Origin: Lederbergia panacisoli
Lineage (GTDB): Bacteria > Bacillota > Bacilli > Bacillales > Bacillaceae_C
Direction of reading: 5' to 3'
Assembly (NCBI RefSeq): GCF_024626525.1
Contig: NZ_JANJGU010000017.1
Coordinates: forward strand, 1-64,000
Length of the DNA stretch: 64,000 nt
The position numbers and the translations under genes were made by a program. Below are positions 43,401 through 52,235 of this stretch, piece after piece. The notes beneath the pieces are model-generated. The model was not told where the DNA came from, did not search any database, and saw only the letters and a program-made list of their open reading frames with translations. How positions within the stretch are numbered: position 1 is the first letter of the stretch; every line of letters starts with the position of its first letter.

Positions 43401-43631
43401 ATACCAATTCATTATTATTGCCGCCATTGTTCAGCAAAAATGGCAACCATTGATGAAGCTGTTTTACAAGAAGAACAACTTGGCATTCATACATTAACCG
43501 ATAGTGAAAGACAAGAAATGGTCATGTACGGATCGAATGGAGATATTCATATTCAAGCAATATGCGATGATTGCCACGAGGCATTTGTAAAGAATCCCGA
43601 TTTGCATCAGTATGACTATCTTATTCATTAA
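43401..43631 (+). CDS. fin: Anti-sigma-F factor Fin, apparently with an ATA (or ATT) start
   Basis: Small forespore zinc protein (YabK) that antagonises sigma-F so that sigma-G can take over. Reading from 43401 gives 76 aa, the length of B. subtilis Fin, with the N-terminal HYYCRHC and C-terminal CDDC zinc pairs. No ATG, GTG or TTG exists between the upstream stop (TGA at 43386) and that block. GGAGG (43389-43393) points to ATA at 43401 (7-nt gap) or ATT at 43398 (4-nt gap). The first ATG, at 43440, would lose the first zinc pair. A perfect sigma-G promoter upstream argues that the gene is live. Confidence 0.85.
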   Translation: MPIHYYCRHCSAKMATIDEAVLQEEQLGIHTLTDSERQEMVMYGSNGDIHIQAICDDCHEAFVKNPDLHQYDYLIH

Positions 43632-43662
43632 AAGCTTTGGAGGGAAATCCAAAGCATTTTTC
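43631..43662 (+). terminator. fin terminator
   Basis: GCTTTGG pairs with CCAAAGC, 8-nt loop, then ATTTTT. Confidence 0.8.
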
Positions 43663-43776
43663 CGTTCTGATGGCTCACAAGTTTTTTGGCATTTTTAAAT
43701 TCGGAAAATAAGAAAATAAATAGATTCTAGTTAACCTCTTAAATTCCTGCCATTTTTCTACGAAGAGGAGATAAAC

Positions 43777-46700
43777 ATGCAAGGCATTAAAAACTTAATT
43801 ATACAGCAAAATGAAATACAAACGATTCTTTCTGGCGTTGAAGAAAATCTTCGAGAACAATTAATAGCTGGACTTACAGGATCGGCAAGGTCGGCATTTA
43901 TTGCGGCCGCTGCTGAAAAATCTGGAAAATCAGTTATGGTCATCACCCATAATCTTTTGCAAGCGCAAAAGCTTTATGAGGATCTTGTTCAATTTATGGA
44001 CGAAGATGAGCTTTTTCTTTATCCCGCCAATGAATTAATTGCAGCCGAACTTAGTGTTGCAAGCCCAGAACTGCGTGCCCAACGAATTGAAGCGCTTAAT
44101 TTTATGGCGTCGGGCCGTCGCGGTGTTTTTGTCGTTCCTATTGCTAGTTTAAGAAAAATGTTGCCGCCACCTTCCGTTTGGCAAAAATACCAACTAGTTA
44201 TTGAAGTCGGACAAGATTTAGATCTTGAAAAAGACTTATTGAAGTTTGTTCAAATGGGGTACAGCCGCACGGATATGGTTAGTGCACCAGGTGAATTTAG
44301 TTTGCGTGGGGGAATATTAGACATATATCCCTTGACCGAATCAGATCCGATACGAATAGAGCTTTTTGATACAGAGGTTGATTCGATTCGAACTTTTTCC
44401 CTTGATGATCAGCGTTCCAAAGAAAAAAGAGAGAAAATATTAATTGGTCCCGCCTCAGAAACGCCAGTAAATAAAGATCAATTGGCAATAGTCGTAGATC
44501 AGCTTGAAGCTGGTCTATCACGTTCCTTGAAGAAACTAAGAAATGAAAAAGCGAAAGAGCTCTTATCAGAAAACATTGGATATGATTTAGAGCTGCTTCG
44601 AAATGGTCAAAAGCCAGAGCAATTTTATAAATATATATCTTACGCCTATGAACCTGCTGCAAGTTTGCTAGATTACCTATCTACGAATGGATTATTAGTC
44701 TTTGATGAATTAAGCCGTATTCAGGAAATGAATGAAAGACTCGACAAAGAAGAGGCCGAATGGCATACATCCTTACTAGAGCAAGGTGAAATTATTCATG
44801 ATCTTGCCGTGTCCAATCAGCTCTCGCATTTATTATCAAAACATCAACTGCCTAAAGTCTATTTGTCATTATTTATGAGGCATGTTCCTAACACGAGTCC
44901 CCAAAACATATCTAATATCCCTTGTAAACTCATGCAAAACTTCCATGGTCAGATGCATGTTCTTAAAGGTGAGGTGGATCGCTGGCAAAAAAATCGCTAT
45001 TCAGTTATTTTCCTTGCACCAAATGCTGAAAGGGCGAAAAAAATACAATCTGTTTTATATGACTATGAAATTGAAGCGTCTATCGTAAAAAATGGAGATT
45101 ATCCCGGATCAGGAATACAAATTATTCAGGGAGCTTTAAATACAGGCTTTGAGCTGCCAGGCGCAAAAATGGTTGTTATAACAGAAGAAGAAATTTTTAA
45201 TAAAAAGACCCGTAAATCAAAGCGTAGGCAAAAGCTTTCAAATGCTGAACGGATAAAAAGCTATTCAGAATTGAAGGTTGGAGACTATGTTGTCCATGTC
45301 AATCATGGGATAGGGAAATATTTAGGGATTGAAACTCTTTTAATCAATGGTGTTCATAAGGATTATTTACATCTTAAATATCAAGCTAGTGATAAGCTTT
45401 ATGTGCCAGTTGAACAAATCGATCTCGTTCAAAAATATGTGGGCTCAGAAGGTAAAGAGCCAAAGGTATATAAATTAGGCGGCAGCGACTGGAAGCGTGT
45501 AAAGAAAAAAGTAGAATCTTCTGTGAAAGATATTGCGGATGACTTAATCAAATTATACGCGGAGAGAGAAGCCGCCAAAGGGTATGCATTTTCTCCAGAT
45601 AGTGATTTGCAGCGAGAACTCGAAGCTTCTTTCCCATATCAAGAAACAGAAGATCAGCTGCGTTCCATCGTAGAAATCAAACGAGATATGGAAAGAGAAA
45701 GACCGATGGATCGCCTGTTATGTGGAGATGTTGGCTACGGAAAAACAGAGGTCGCCATCCGTGCAGCGTTTAAGGCGATTATGGACGGGAAGCAGGTCGC
45801 AATTTTAGTGCCGACAACGATATTAGCCCAACAGCATTTTGAAACTATTAAGGAGAGATTTCAAGATTACCCAATTAATATTGGCTTGCTCAGCCGTTTT
45901 CGTTCCAAAAAACAGCAAACTGAAACAGCAAAAGGGCTGAAAAATGGAACGGTGGATATAGTAATCGGCACCCATCGTCTTCTATCAAAAGATATTCACT
46001 ATGCCGAACTCGGTCTTTTAATCGTGGATGAAGAGCAGCGTTTTGGTGTGACGCATAAGGAAAAAATCAAACAGCTAAAGTCGAATATTGACGTGTTAAC
46101 GTTGACTGCGACTCCTATCCCAAGAACACTCCATATGTCGATGTTAGGTGTAAGGGATTTATCTGTTATTGAAACACCGCCAGAAAATCGTTTTCCTGTG
46201 CAAACGTATGTAATGGAATATAACGGCGCACTTGTTAAAGAGTCAATTGAACGTGAATTAGCAAGGGGCGGTCAAGTTTATTTCCTATATAACCGTGTTG
46301 AAGATATTGAAAGAAAAACGGAGGAAATTTCCATGCTTGTCCCTGATGCACGGGTGGCTTATGCACATGGACAAATGACTGAAACGGAACTTGAATCGGT
46401 CATTCTAAGTTTTCTCGATGGTGAATTCGATGTATTAGTGACGACAACGATTATTGAAACGGGCGTCGATATCCCGAATGTAAATACATTGATTGTACAT
46501 GATGCAGATCGAATGGGACTTTCACAGCTATATCAGTTACGAGGTCGGGTTGGCCGCTCCAATCGGATTGCGTACGCTTATTTTACGTATAGAAGAAACA
46601 AAGTTCTTACTGAAGTGGCTGAAAAAAGATTGCAAGCCATTAAAGAATTTACAGAATTAGGCTCCGGTTTTAAAATTGCGATGCGTGATTTATCCATCAG

Positions 46701-47289
46701 GGGTGCGGGTAATTTGCTCGGTTCCCAGCAGCATGGGTTTATCGATTCTGTCGGCTTCGATTTGTACTCGCAAATGCTTAAGGAAGCCATTGATGAACGA
46801 AAAGGAACCATTGATCAGCAGAACATACCTTCCTTCGAAGTAGAACTTGAACTGGACGCATATATTCCGGATTCTTACATTAACGATGGCTATCAAAAAA
46901 TAGAAATGTACAAACGTTTTAGAAATATTGATTCCCTTGAAGAAATGGAAGAATTACAAGAGGAGATGATCGATCGTTTCGGCGACTATCCGGAACAAGT
47001 CGGTTATTTATTTACGGTAGCTGAAATGAAAGTGTATGCGCGCCAAGCGAAGCTGGAACTCATTAAACAATCTAAAAGTGAAATATCCATTTTTATGTCA
47101 GAAGAAGGAACGAAAGAAATTGATGGTACGAAAGTTTTTGCTACTTGCAATCGACATGGAAGAATAGTTGGCCTTGGAATGGATGGGTCCCGTTTGAAGA
47201 TTACGATTCAAATAAATCGACTACAAACAGATGAATACTTGCGGATTTCTACAGAAATTATGAAGGAATTGGATAAGGCGAAAAAGTAA
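43777..47289 (+). CDS. mfd: Transcription-repair coupling factor
   Basis: ATP-driven translocase that removes stalled RNA polymerase and recruits UvrA. The 1170 aa have an N-terminal UvrB-like region, a CarD-like RNA polymerase-interacting domain near residue 500 (LKVGDYVVHVNHGIGKYLGI) and the RecG-like helicase. The helicase motifs are GDVGYGKTEVAIRAA, DEEQRFGV (DEEQ box), TATPIPRTL and QLRGRVGRS. A C-terminal TRCF domain closes it. GAGGAG precedes the ATG. Confidence 0.97.
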   Translation: MQGIKNLIIQQNEIQTILSGVEENLREQLIAGLTGSARSAFIAAAAEKSGKSVMVITHNLLQAQKLYEDLVQFMDEDELFLYPANELIAAELSVASPELRAQRIEALNFMASGRRGVFVVPIASLRKMLPPPSVWQKYQLVIEVGQDLDLEKDLLKFVQMGYSRTDMVSAPGEFSLRGGILDIYPLTESDPIRIELFDTEVDSIRTFSLDDQRSKEKREKILIGPASETPVNKDQLAIVVDQLEAGLSRSLKKLRNEKAKELLSENIGYDLELLRNGQKPEQFYKYISYAYEPAASLLDYLSTNGLLVFDELSRIQEMNERLDKEEAEWHTSLLEQGEIIHDLAVSNQLSHLLSKHQLPKVYLSLFMRHVPNTSPQNISNIPCKLMQNFHGQMHVLKGEVDRWQKNRYSVIFLAPNAERAKKIQSVLYDYEIEASIVKNGDYPGSGIQIIQGALNTGFELPGAKMVVITEEEIFNKKTRKSKRRQKLSNAERIKSYSELKVGDYVVHVNHGIGKYLGIETLLINGVHKDYLHLKYQASDKLYVPVEQIDLVQKYVGSEGKEPKVYKLGGSDWKRVKKKVESSVKDIADDLIKLYAEREAAKGYAFSPDSDLQRELEASFPYQETEDQLRSIVEIKRDMERERPMDRLLCGDVGYGKTEVAIRAAFKAIMDGKQVAILVPTTILAQQHFETIKERFQDYPINIGLLSRFRSKKQQTETAKGLKNGTVDIVIGTHRLLSKDIHYAELGLLIVDEEQRFGVTHKEKIKQLKSNIDVLTLTATPIPRTLHMSMLGVRDLSVIETPPENRFPVQTYVMEYNGALVKESIERELARGGQVYFLYNRVEDIERKTEEISMLVPDARVAYAHGQMTETELESVILSFLDGEFDVLVTTTIIETGVDIPNVNTLIVHDADRMGLSQLYQLRGRVGRSNRIAYAYFTYRRNKVLTEVAEKRLQAIKEFTELGSGFKIAMRDLSIRGAGNLLGSQQHGFIDSVGFDLYSQMLKEAIDERKGTIDQQNIPSFEVELELDAYIPDSYINDGYQKIEMYKRFRNIDSLEEMEELQEEMIDRFGDYPEQVGYLFTVAEMKVYARQAKLELIKQSKSEISIFMSEEGTKEIDGTKVFATCNRHGRIVGLGMDGSRLKITIQINRLQTDEYLRISTEIMKELDKAKK

Positions 47290-47324
47290 AATTTGCTTTC
47301 ATCTACCAAAAAAATGAATAACAA

Positions 47325-47354
47325 TGTATAGAACTCTCTAACTGAAAGATACTA
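47325..47354 (+). promoter_or_regulatory. Sigma-G promoter of spoVT
   Basis: TGTATA (47325-47330), 17 nt, GATACTA (47348-47354), one mismatch to CATACTA. spoVT is a sigma-G gene in B. subtilis. The start codon lies about 115 nt downstream, so the leader would be long. Confidence 0.6.
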
Positions 47355-47469
47355 AATTCAATAACCGATGGTAATGAATTGAAAAAACGGAAGCTTTTCT
47401 TTAAATTAAGGTGCTTCATTATTCCGGAAGCTTTCGTAAAATCATCTGATGAAAGAGAGGCAACTTAGG

Positions 47470-48006
47470 ATGAAGGCAACTGGTATTGTTCGTCGAATTG
47501 ATGATTTAGGAAGGGTCGTGATTCCGAAGGAAATTCGGAGGACTCTTAGAATTCGTGAAGGTGACCCATTGGAAATTTTTGTAGACCGTGAAGGCGAAGT
47601 GATTTTAAAAAAATATTCTCCAATTAATGAATTGGGGGATTTTGCAAAGGAATATGGAGAAGCATTATATGAAAGCTTGGGAAGCTCAATCTTGATTTGC
47701 GATAGAGACGCAGTCATCGCCGTCAGTGGCAGCTCCAAGAAAGAATATTTGAATAAAAGCAATGGTGAAATAATAGAAAAGGCAATGTCTGAGCGCTCCA
47801 CCCTACTTGAAAAAAACCCTAATAAAATCGCGCTCATTGATGGGCATGAGGAAGAACTTTCCTCTTACACGATATCTCCAATCATCGCAAGCGGGGATCC
47901 TATCGGCGCCGTTGTAATATTCTCGAAAGACCAAACCATCGGTGAAATAGAAAAAAAATCTGCGGAAACTGCAGCAAGCTTCCTAGCAAGGCAAATGGAA
48001 TCTTAA
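47470..48006 (+). CDS. spoVT: Stage V sporulation regulator SpoVT
   Basis: Forespore regulator that tunes sigma-G genes. The 178 aa equal the B. subtilis length. It has an AbrB-like swapped-hairpin domain (MKATGIVRRIDDLGRVVIPK, RTLRIREGDPLEIF) and a C-terminal GAF domain (about residues 56-178). ATG at 47470 gives the family start; the frame from 47449 has no ribosome-binding site. It is a paralogue of the abrB in this window. Confidence 0.96.
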   Translation: MKATGIVRRIDDLGRVVIPKEIRRTLRIREGDPLEIFVDREGEVILKKYSPINELGDFAKEYGEALYESLGSSILICDRDAVIAVSGSSKKEYLNKSNGEIIEKAMSERSTLLEKNPNKIALIDGHEEELSSYTISPIIASGDPIGAVVIFSKDQTIGEIEKKSAETAASFLARQMES

Positions 48007-48018
48007 TAGTCATTCTGA

Positions 48019-48059
48019 TAACCCGGAGAGAATACGCTCTTCGGGTTTTAATTTTTTTA
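48019..48059 (+). terminator. spoVT terminator
   Basis: AACCCGGAGAG pairs with CTCTTCGGGTT, 6-nt loop, then a T-rich tract. Confidence 0.85.
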
Positions 48060-48192
48060 AAAATAGAGGGTTATCTTGGCTTGTTTTTAAAACGTAAATA
48101 GAGGTCTCAACATGGGGGAATCTTAAAGGGTGAGGAGCGTTATGTTATAATAATTTCCATGAAGATTTTACCATGGAAAGGCGAGGGCGGGT

Positions 48193-49779
48193 TTGCCTAA
48201 AGAACAATCAAATCAGTATATGCACGGTGCACTTATTCTGACGATGGCCGCTTTTATTGTAAAAATATTAAGCGCGGTATATCGGGTGCCCTTTCAAAAT
48301 ATCGTGGGTGATGTAGGCTTTTACATTTATCAGCAGGTATATCCAATTTACGGAATAGCAGCTGTTCTTGCGAGCTCCGGTTTTCCAGTTATTATTTCGA
48401 AATTAGCTGCAGAAAGTGAAATAGGGAAACGAAATCACCTTGCACATAGTTTGCAAGCTGCTTTTCTTACTCTGTTGCTAATAGGGGCTTCGTTGTTTTC
48501 TTTCTTTTTTTTCGGAGCAACATTCATATCTGTTTGGATGGGGGATGCTGGGTTAGCCCCTTTAGTTAAAATCTCCGCCTTTATGTTTTTGTTTTTACCG
48601 TTCTTATCAATAGGGAGAGGTTATTTTCAAAGTGTTGGGAAAATGACGCCTACTGCTATCAGCCAGGTGACTGAGCAGCTAGCAAGAGTCACTGCTATCT
48701 TGCTCATCGCTTTCCTGTTTGTGTCAAAAGGATATTCCCTGTATGAAGTTGGGAGGGGTGCTGTTGCGGGCTCTATAATTGGTACAGCTTTTGGTCTTTT
48801 TATTCTCGCTTTTTTTGTTTGGAGATATAGGGCGCTTCGCCTTCTGTTTACAAAAGGTTTATCTTTTCGCAAGTTTTATAAAACGGCTCAAATTGTACTT
48901 ATACATGGTACGGCTATTTGTTTAAGCGGGATGCTCCTTATCCTTTTTCAAATGATTGACTCATTTAGCCTTTATTCTTTACTCGTTCAATCGGGTATAA
49001 GTGTGGAAGAATCAAAGGTCTTAAAGGGAGTATTTGATCGAGGGCAGCCTTTACTTCAGCTTGGAACGGTTGCAGCTTCATCATTTTCCTTGGCTTTAGT
49101 TCCGCTTATAGCATCCGCTTGGTTAAGGGATGATGAGGATGTGATTCATCAGAAAGCAATCAGCGCCATTAAAATAACCACCATTATTGGCTTTGGTGCT
49201 GCCATAGGGCTCGTTAACATTATGAAGCCCACCAATATAATGCTATTCGCTAATGGAGACGGCTCATCTGTTCTTTCAGTTTTAGCCATTGCCATATTTT
49301 TTAGCTCTATCATTTTGATTTGCTCTGGAATTTTACAAGGCTTGGGTCATGTCTTTGCCCCTGGAAGGTACATCATCGTGGGTCTTTTAACAAAAATTAC
49401 TTTAAACTTTTTATTCATACCGTCTTTAAGTACGATGGGTTCTGCTATCGCTACGATAATAAGCCTCGCGGTCGTATCAATTCTTATGATAAAAAAATTA
49501 AATAAAAAAGTGGCTGTTTTAGCGGTTTTGAAAAAAATGACTAGCAAATTTATTGTTGCTGGTCTTGCCATGACAGTCGCTTTGCAATTATGGCTATACA
49601 TAACGTCTTTAATCGGAGATGGCCGCTTAATTAATACTTTTATGGCATTAAGTAGTGTGATGTTGGGAGCGGGAGTTTTTTTGGTTATGATAATGAAAAG
49701 TCATTTATTAACAGCTGAGGAAATATCGCTAATTCCTTTTGGCAAGCGACTTGTTGGAAAAGGACGGGAAAGGAAGTAA
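48193..49779 (+). CDS. yabM: MATE/MurJ-like polysaccharide transporter YabM
   Basis: 528-aa integral membrane protein of the SpoVB/YabM flippase family, with about 14 hydrophobic segments. Conserved blocks are MHGALILTMAAFIVKILSAVYRVPF at the start and GDVGFYIYQQVYPIYGIAAVLASSGFPV. The transported lipid-linked substrate is not predictable. TTG at 48193 is the start, behind GGCGAGGG. A short hairpin TTTCCATG/CATGGAAA (48154-48179) sits in the leader. It is followed after 2 bp by yabN. Confidence 0.9.
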   Translation: MPKEQSNQYMHGALILTMAAFIVKILSAVYRVPFQNIVGDVGFYIYQQVYPIYGIAAVLASSGFPVIISKLAAESEIGKRNHLAHSLQAAFLTLLLIGASLFSFFFFGATFISVWMGDAGLAPLVKISAFMFLFLPFLSIGRGYFQSVGKMTPTAISQVTEQLARVTAILLIAFLFVSKGYSLYEVGRGAVAGSIIGTAFGLFILAFFVWRYRALRLLFTKGLSFRKFYKTAQIVLIHGTAICLSGMLLILFQMIDSFSLYSLLVQSGISVEESKVLKGVFDRGQPLLQLGTVAASSFSLALVPLIASAWLRDDEDVIHQKAISAIKITTIIGFGAAIGLVNIMKPTNIMLFANGDGSSVLSVLAIAIFFSSIILICSGILQGLGHVFAPGRYIIVGLLTKITLNFLFIPSLSTMGSAIATIISLAVVSILMIKKLNKKVAVLAVLKKMTSKFIVAGLAMTVALQLWLYITSLIGDGRLINTFMALSSVMLGAGVFLVMIMKSHLLTAEEISLIPFGKRLVGKGRERK

Positions 49780-49781
49780 TC

Positions 49782-51248
49782 ATGGAAAAGGAAATCATTA
49801 TAATCGGGCTAGGATCAGGCGATTTGGAGCAGCTGCCACTCGGGGTATATAAATTAATGAAGCATGGTGGCCGCCTGATGTTAAGAACGAAAGAACATCC
49901 AGTTGTGGCAGAATTGGTTCAGGAAAGCATTGATTTTAAATCTTTCGATGAAGTGTATGAAAAACATGGTCAATTTGAAGCGGTGTATGAAGAAATTACT
50001 GATACGCTATTAAAAATGGCGGAGAAGGAAAGAATTATTTATGCCGTCCCCGGACACCCAATGGTAGCGGAGCGGACAGTACAATTGCTGCTAGAGCAAG
50101 GCCCCTTGCATGAAATTGATATAAAGATAGGCGGCGGCCAAAGTTTTTTAGATAGTCTATTTACTGCAGTAAAGGTAGATCCGGTAGAAGGATTTCAATT
50201 ACTTGATGGGACGCTACTCCATAAAGAGCAGATTAGGATTGGTCAACATGTCATTATTGCTCAAGTGTACGATGCTTTTGTGGCGTCGGATGTAAAACTA
50301 ACACTAATGGAAAAATATCCAGATGATTATGAGGTTATGATGGTCACCGCAGCAGGCAGTAAGTTGGAGCGGGTCACAAAAATTCCATTGTATGAATTAG
50401 ACAGGCAAATGAAGCTCGATAATTTAACGAGCCTTTACGTACCGCCAATATCCTCAAGGGAACTTACGTATAAGGAGTTCTCCACATTGAGGGATATTAT
50501 CGCCGAATTACGAGGGCCGAACGGCTGCCCATGGGATAAAGAACAGACACATGAATCATTGAAACAATATTTAATAGAAGAAGCCTATGAACTTCTTGAT
50601 GCGATTGATCGAGACGATATCGATAATATGATTGAGGAACTCGGAGATGTTTTGCTGCAAATCCTCCTTCATGCACAAATTGGTGAGGATGAAGGAATGT
50701 TTTCGATAGAGGATGTCATTCAAGCTATTAATGAAAAAATGGTCCGCCGTCATCCACATGTTTTTGGAGATGTTCAAGCCGAAGACTCTGAGCAAGTTGT
50801 CGCGAATTGGGCGAAAATTAAAGCTGAGGAAAAAAAAGATGCAGCAATCAGAAAATCGTTGCTAGAGGGAACGAGCAAGGGATTTCCAGCCTTGCTCCGA
50901 TCGTATGAGTACCAAAAATCTGCGGCAAAGGTCGGTTTCGATTGGGGCGCTCCTGAAGAGGCGTGGGAAAAAGTAAAAGAGGAAATGCAGGAATTTGAGG
51001 ATGAATTGACGAATGGAAATAAACATGATCAGCTTATGGAATTCGGTGATTTACTATTTGCATTGGTGAATGTAGCGAGGCTGCTTAAATTTCATCCTGA
51101 AGAGGCGATGCAAACCTCGAATGAAAAGTTTTTTCGCCGTTTTTCATTCATAGAATCAAAGGTCCATGAGAGCGGGAAACCATTTGAGGACTACAGTCTG
51201 GAAGAGCTTGATCAATATTGGAATGAAGCTAAAAAAGCAGGATTATAG
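49782..51248 (+). CDS. yabN: YabN, tetrapyrrole methylase-like plus MazG pyrophosphohydrolase
   Basis: Two-domain protein of 488 aa. The N-terminal part (about residues 1-220) is a tetrapyrrole (corrin/porphyrin) methylase-like domain with GLGSGDLEQLPLG and VPGHPMVAERT. The C-terminal part (about 230-485) is a MazG nucleoside triphosphate pyrophosphohydrolase with CPWDKEQTHESL and EELGDVLLQILLHAQ. It is expected to remove aberrant NTPs. It is coupled to yabM and rqcP. Confidence 0.93.
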   Translation: MEKEIIIIGLGSGDLEQLPLGVYKLMKHGGRLMLRTKEHPVVAELVQESIDFKSFDEVYEKHGQFEAVYEEITDTLLKMAEKERIIYAVPGHPMVAERTVQLLLEQGPLHEIDIKIGGGQSFLDSLFTAVKVDPVEGFQLLDGTLLHKEQIRIGQHVIIAQVYDAFVASDVKLTLMEKYPDDYEVMMVTAAGSKLERVTKIPLYELDRQMKLDNLTSLYVPPISSRELTYKEFSTLRDIIAELRGPNGCPWDKEQTHESLKQYLIEEAYELLDAIDRDDIDNMIEELGDVLLQILLHAQIGEDEGMFSIEDVIQAINEKMVRRHPHVFGDVQAEDSEQVVANWAKIKAEEKKDAAIRKSLLEGTSKGFPALLRSYEYQKSAAKVGFDWGAPEEAWEKVKEEMQEFEDELTNGNKHDQLMEFGDLLFALVNVARLLKFHPEEAMQTSNEKFFRRFSFIESKVHESGKPFEDYSLEELDQYWNEAKKAGL

Positions 51249-51261
51249 AGGGGTGAACTAA

Positions 51262-51540
51262 ATGGCAACAATGCGGTTGGATAAATTTTTAAAAGTATCA
51301 CGATTAATAAAAAGGCGCACTCTTGCAAAAGAAGTAGCGGATAAAGGTAGAATTGCTATTAATGGACAAGTTGCGAAGGCTAGCTCCAACGTAAAAGTAG
51401 GGGATGAACTTGAAATTCGTTTCGGGCAAAAAACCGTAACCGTTAAAATTGACATGCTTCAAGAGTCTTCCAGAAAAGAAGAAGCTGCTAGTATGTATAC
51501 AGTTTTAAAAGAAGAAAAGGTTGCAAGGGAAGAACTTTAG
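51262..51540 (+). CDS. rqcP: Ribosome quality-control factor RqcP (S4 domain)
   Basis: Works with RqcH to add C-terminal alanine tails on stalled 50S subunits (YabO). The 92 aa consist almost only of an S4 RNA-binding domain (MRLDKFLKVSRLIKRRTLAK, GRIAINGQ). The family start MRLDK lies three codons after the ATG used here; GAGGGGTG supports 51262. It ends the yabM-yabN-rqcP cluster. Confidence 0.94.
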   Translation: MATMRLDKFLKVSRLIKRRTLAKEVADKGRIAINGQVAKASSNVKVGDELEIRFGQKTVTVKIDMLQESSRKEEAASMYTVLKEEKVAREEL

Positions 51541-51543
51541 GAT

Positions 51544-51581
51544 TGTCTAGCTAAGTCGCTGAACAGGCGCTTCCGCTTTTC
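51544..51581 (+). repeat. Core-deleted nested-hairpin repeat
   Basis: Left end TGTCTAGCT joined to GAACAGGCGCTTCCGC plus TTTTC, only 38 bp. Everything between the ends is missing. It opens an array of three family members. Confidence 0.7.
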
Positions 51582-51584
51582 AGT

Positions 51585-51734
51585 TGTCTAGCTCAGCGCC
51601 TAGCGGCTAGCGAACTACATGACTTTTCCCTACGATAAGTCAACATCGATTCGCCTTGCGGCTCATCGTGTTTCCTTTATCTCAGTCGAAGTCACTGGAG
51701 TTTGTACGCCGCTGAACAGGTGTTTCCGCTTTTC
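51585..51734 (+). repeat. Nested-hairpin repeat, subfamily A (copy A8)
   Basis: Full forward copy of 150 bp. Arms AGCGGC/GCCGCT, CGAACT/AGTTTG (one G-U) and GACTT/AAGTC pair. It lies in the rqcP-yabP gap, which holds no gene. Confidence 0.85.
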
Positions 51735-51737
51735 AAT

Positions 51738-51859
51738 TGTCCAGCTGCAGGCGCTAGGGGCTCGGGGTCAAATAACCTCCAACCCTGGAAGTTAAAAAGC
51801 AACTTCCAAGGTTGGAGAACATTTGCCTGTCGCCCCTTACCAAGCGCCTTCCGCTTTTC
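51738..51859 (+). repeat. Nested-hairpin repeat, subfamily B (copy B1)
   Basis: Shares the ends of subfamily A (TGTCCAGCT, AAGCGCCTTCCGCTTTTC) but has another core. From outside in, GGCGCT/AGCGCC, AGGGGC/GCCCCT, CAAAT/ATTTG, CTCCAACC/GGTTGGAG and GGAAGTT/AACTTCC pair. The loop is AAAAAGC. Confidence 0.85.
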
Positions 51860-51932
51860 ATATAGCTTGTTCTATAATTATATATTCTCTCATATGTATT
51901 AAACAAAATTAGTACGAAAATGAGGGATGAAA

Positions 51933-52235
51933 ATGAACCAATATTACGAAACTATGCCTTCAAAAGGTACAATGCCTGAACACGATGTTGTGATGAGAGG
52001 AAGAAAAACCCTTGATATAACAGGTGTAAAGCAAGTAGAAAGCTTCGATAATGAAGAATTCTTGTTGGAAACTTCTATGGGCTTTTTGGCGATCCGCGGG
52101 CAAAATTTACAAATGAAAAACCTTGATGTGGATAAGGGGATCGTCTCGATAAAAGGGAAGATATTTGATCTTGTCTATTTAGATGATCACCACGCGGAAA
52201 AAGCAAAAGGATTCTTTGGGAAGTTGTTTCGATGA
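51933..52235 (+). CDS. yabP: Sporulation protein YabP
   Basis: 100-aa mother-cell protein required for a normal cortex, same length as in B. subtilis. It has the conserved GRKTLDITGVKQVESFDNEE and FLAIRGQNLQMKNLDVDKG. ATG at 51933 follows GAGGG by 6 nt; an ATG at 51927 sits too close. A weak sigma-E-like CATATGTAT (51891-51899) lies upstream. It overlaps yabQ by 4 bp (ATGA). Confidence 0.93.
   Translation: MNQYYETMPSKGTMPEHDVVMRGRKTLDITGVKQVESFDNEEFLLETSMGFLAIRGQNLQMKNLDVDKGIVSIKGKIFDLVYLDDHHAEKAKGFFGKLFR

Noticed and set aside
51702-51902. 66-codon frame in the rqcP-yabP gap
   Set aside because: It spans parts of two dispersed repeats and lacks a ribosome-binding site.
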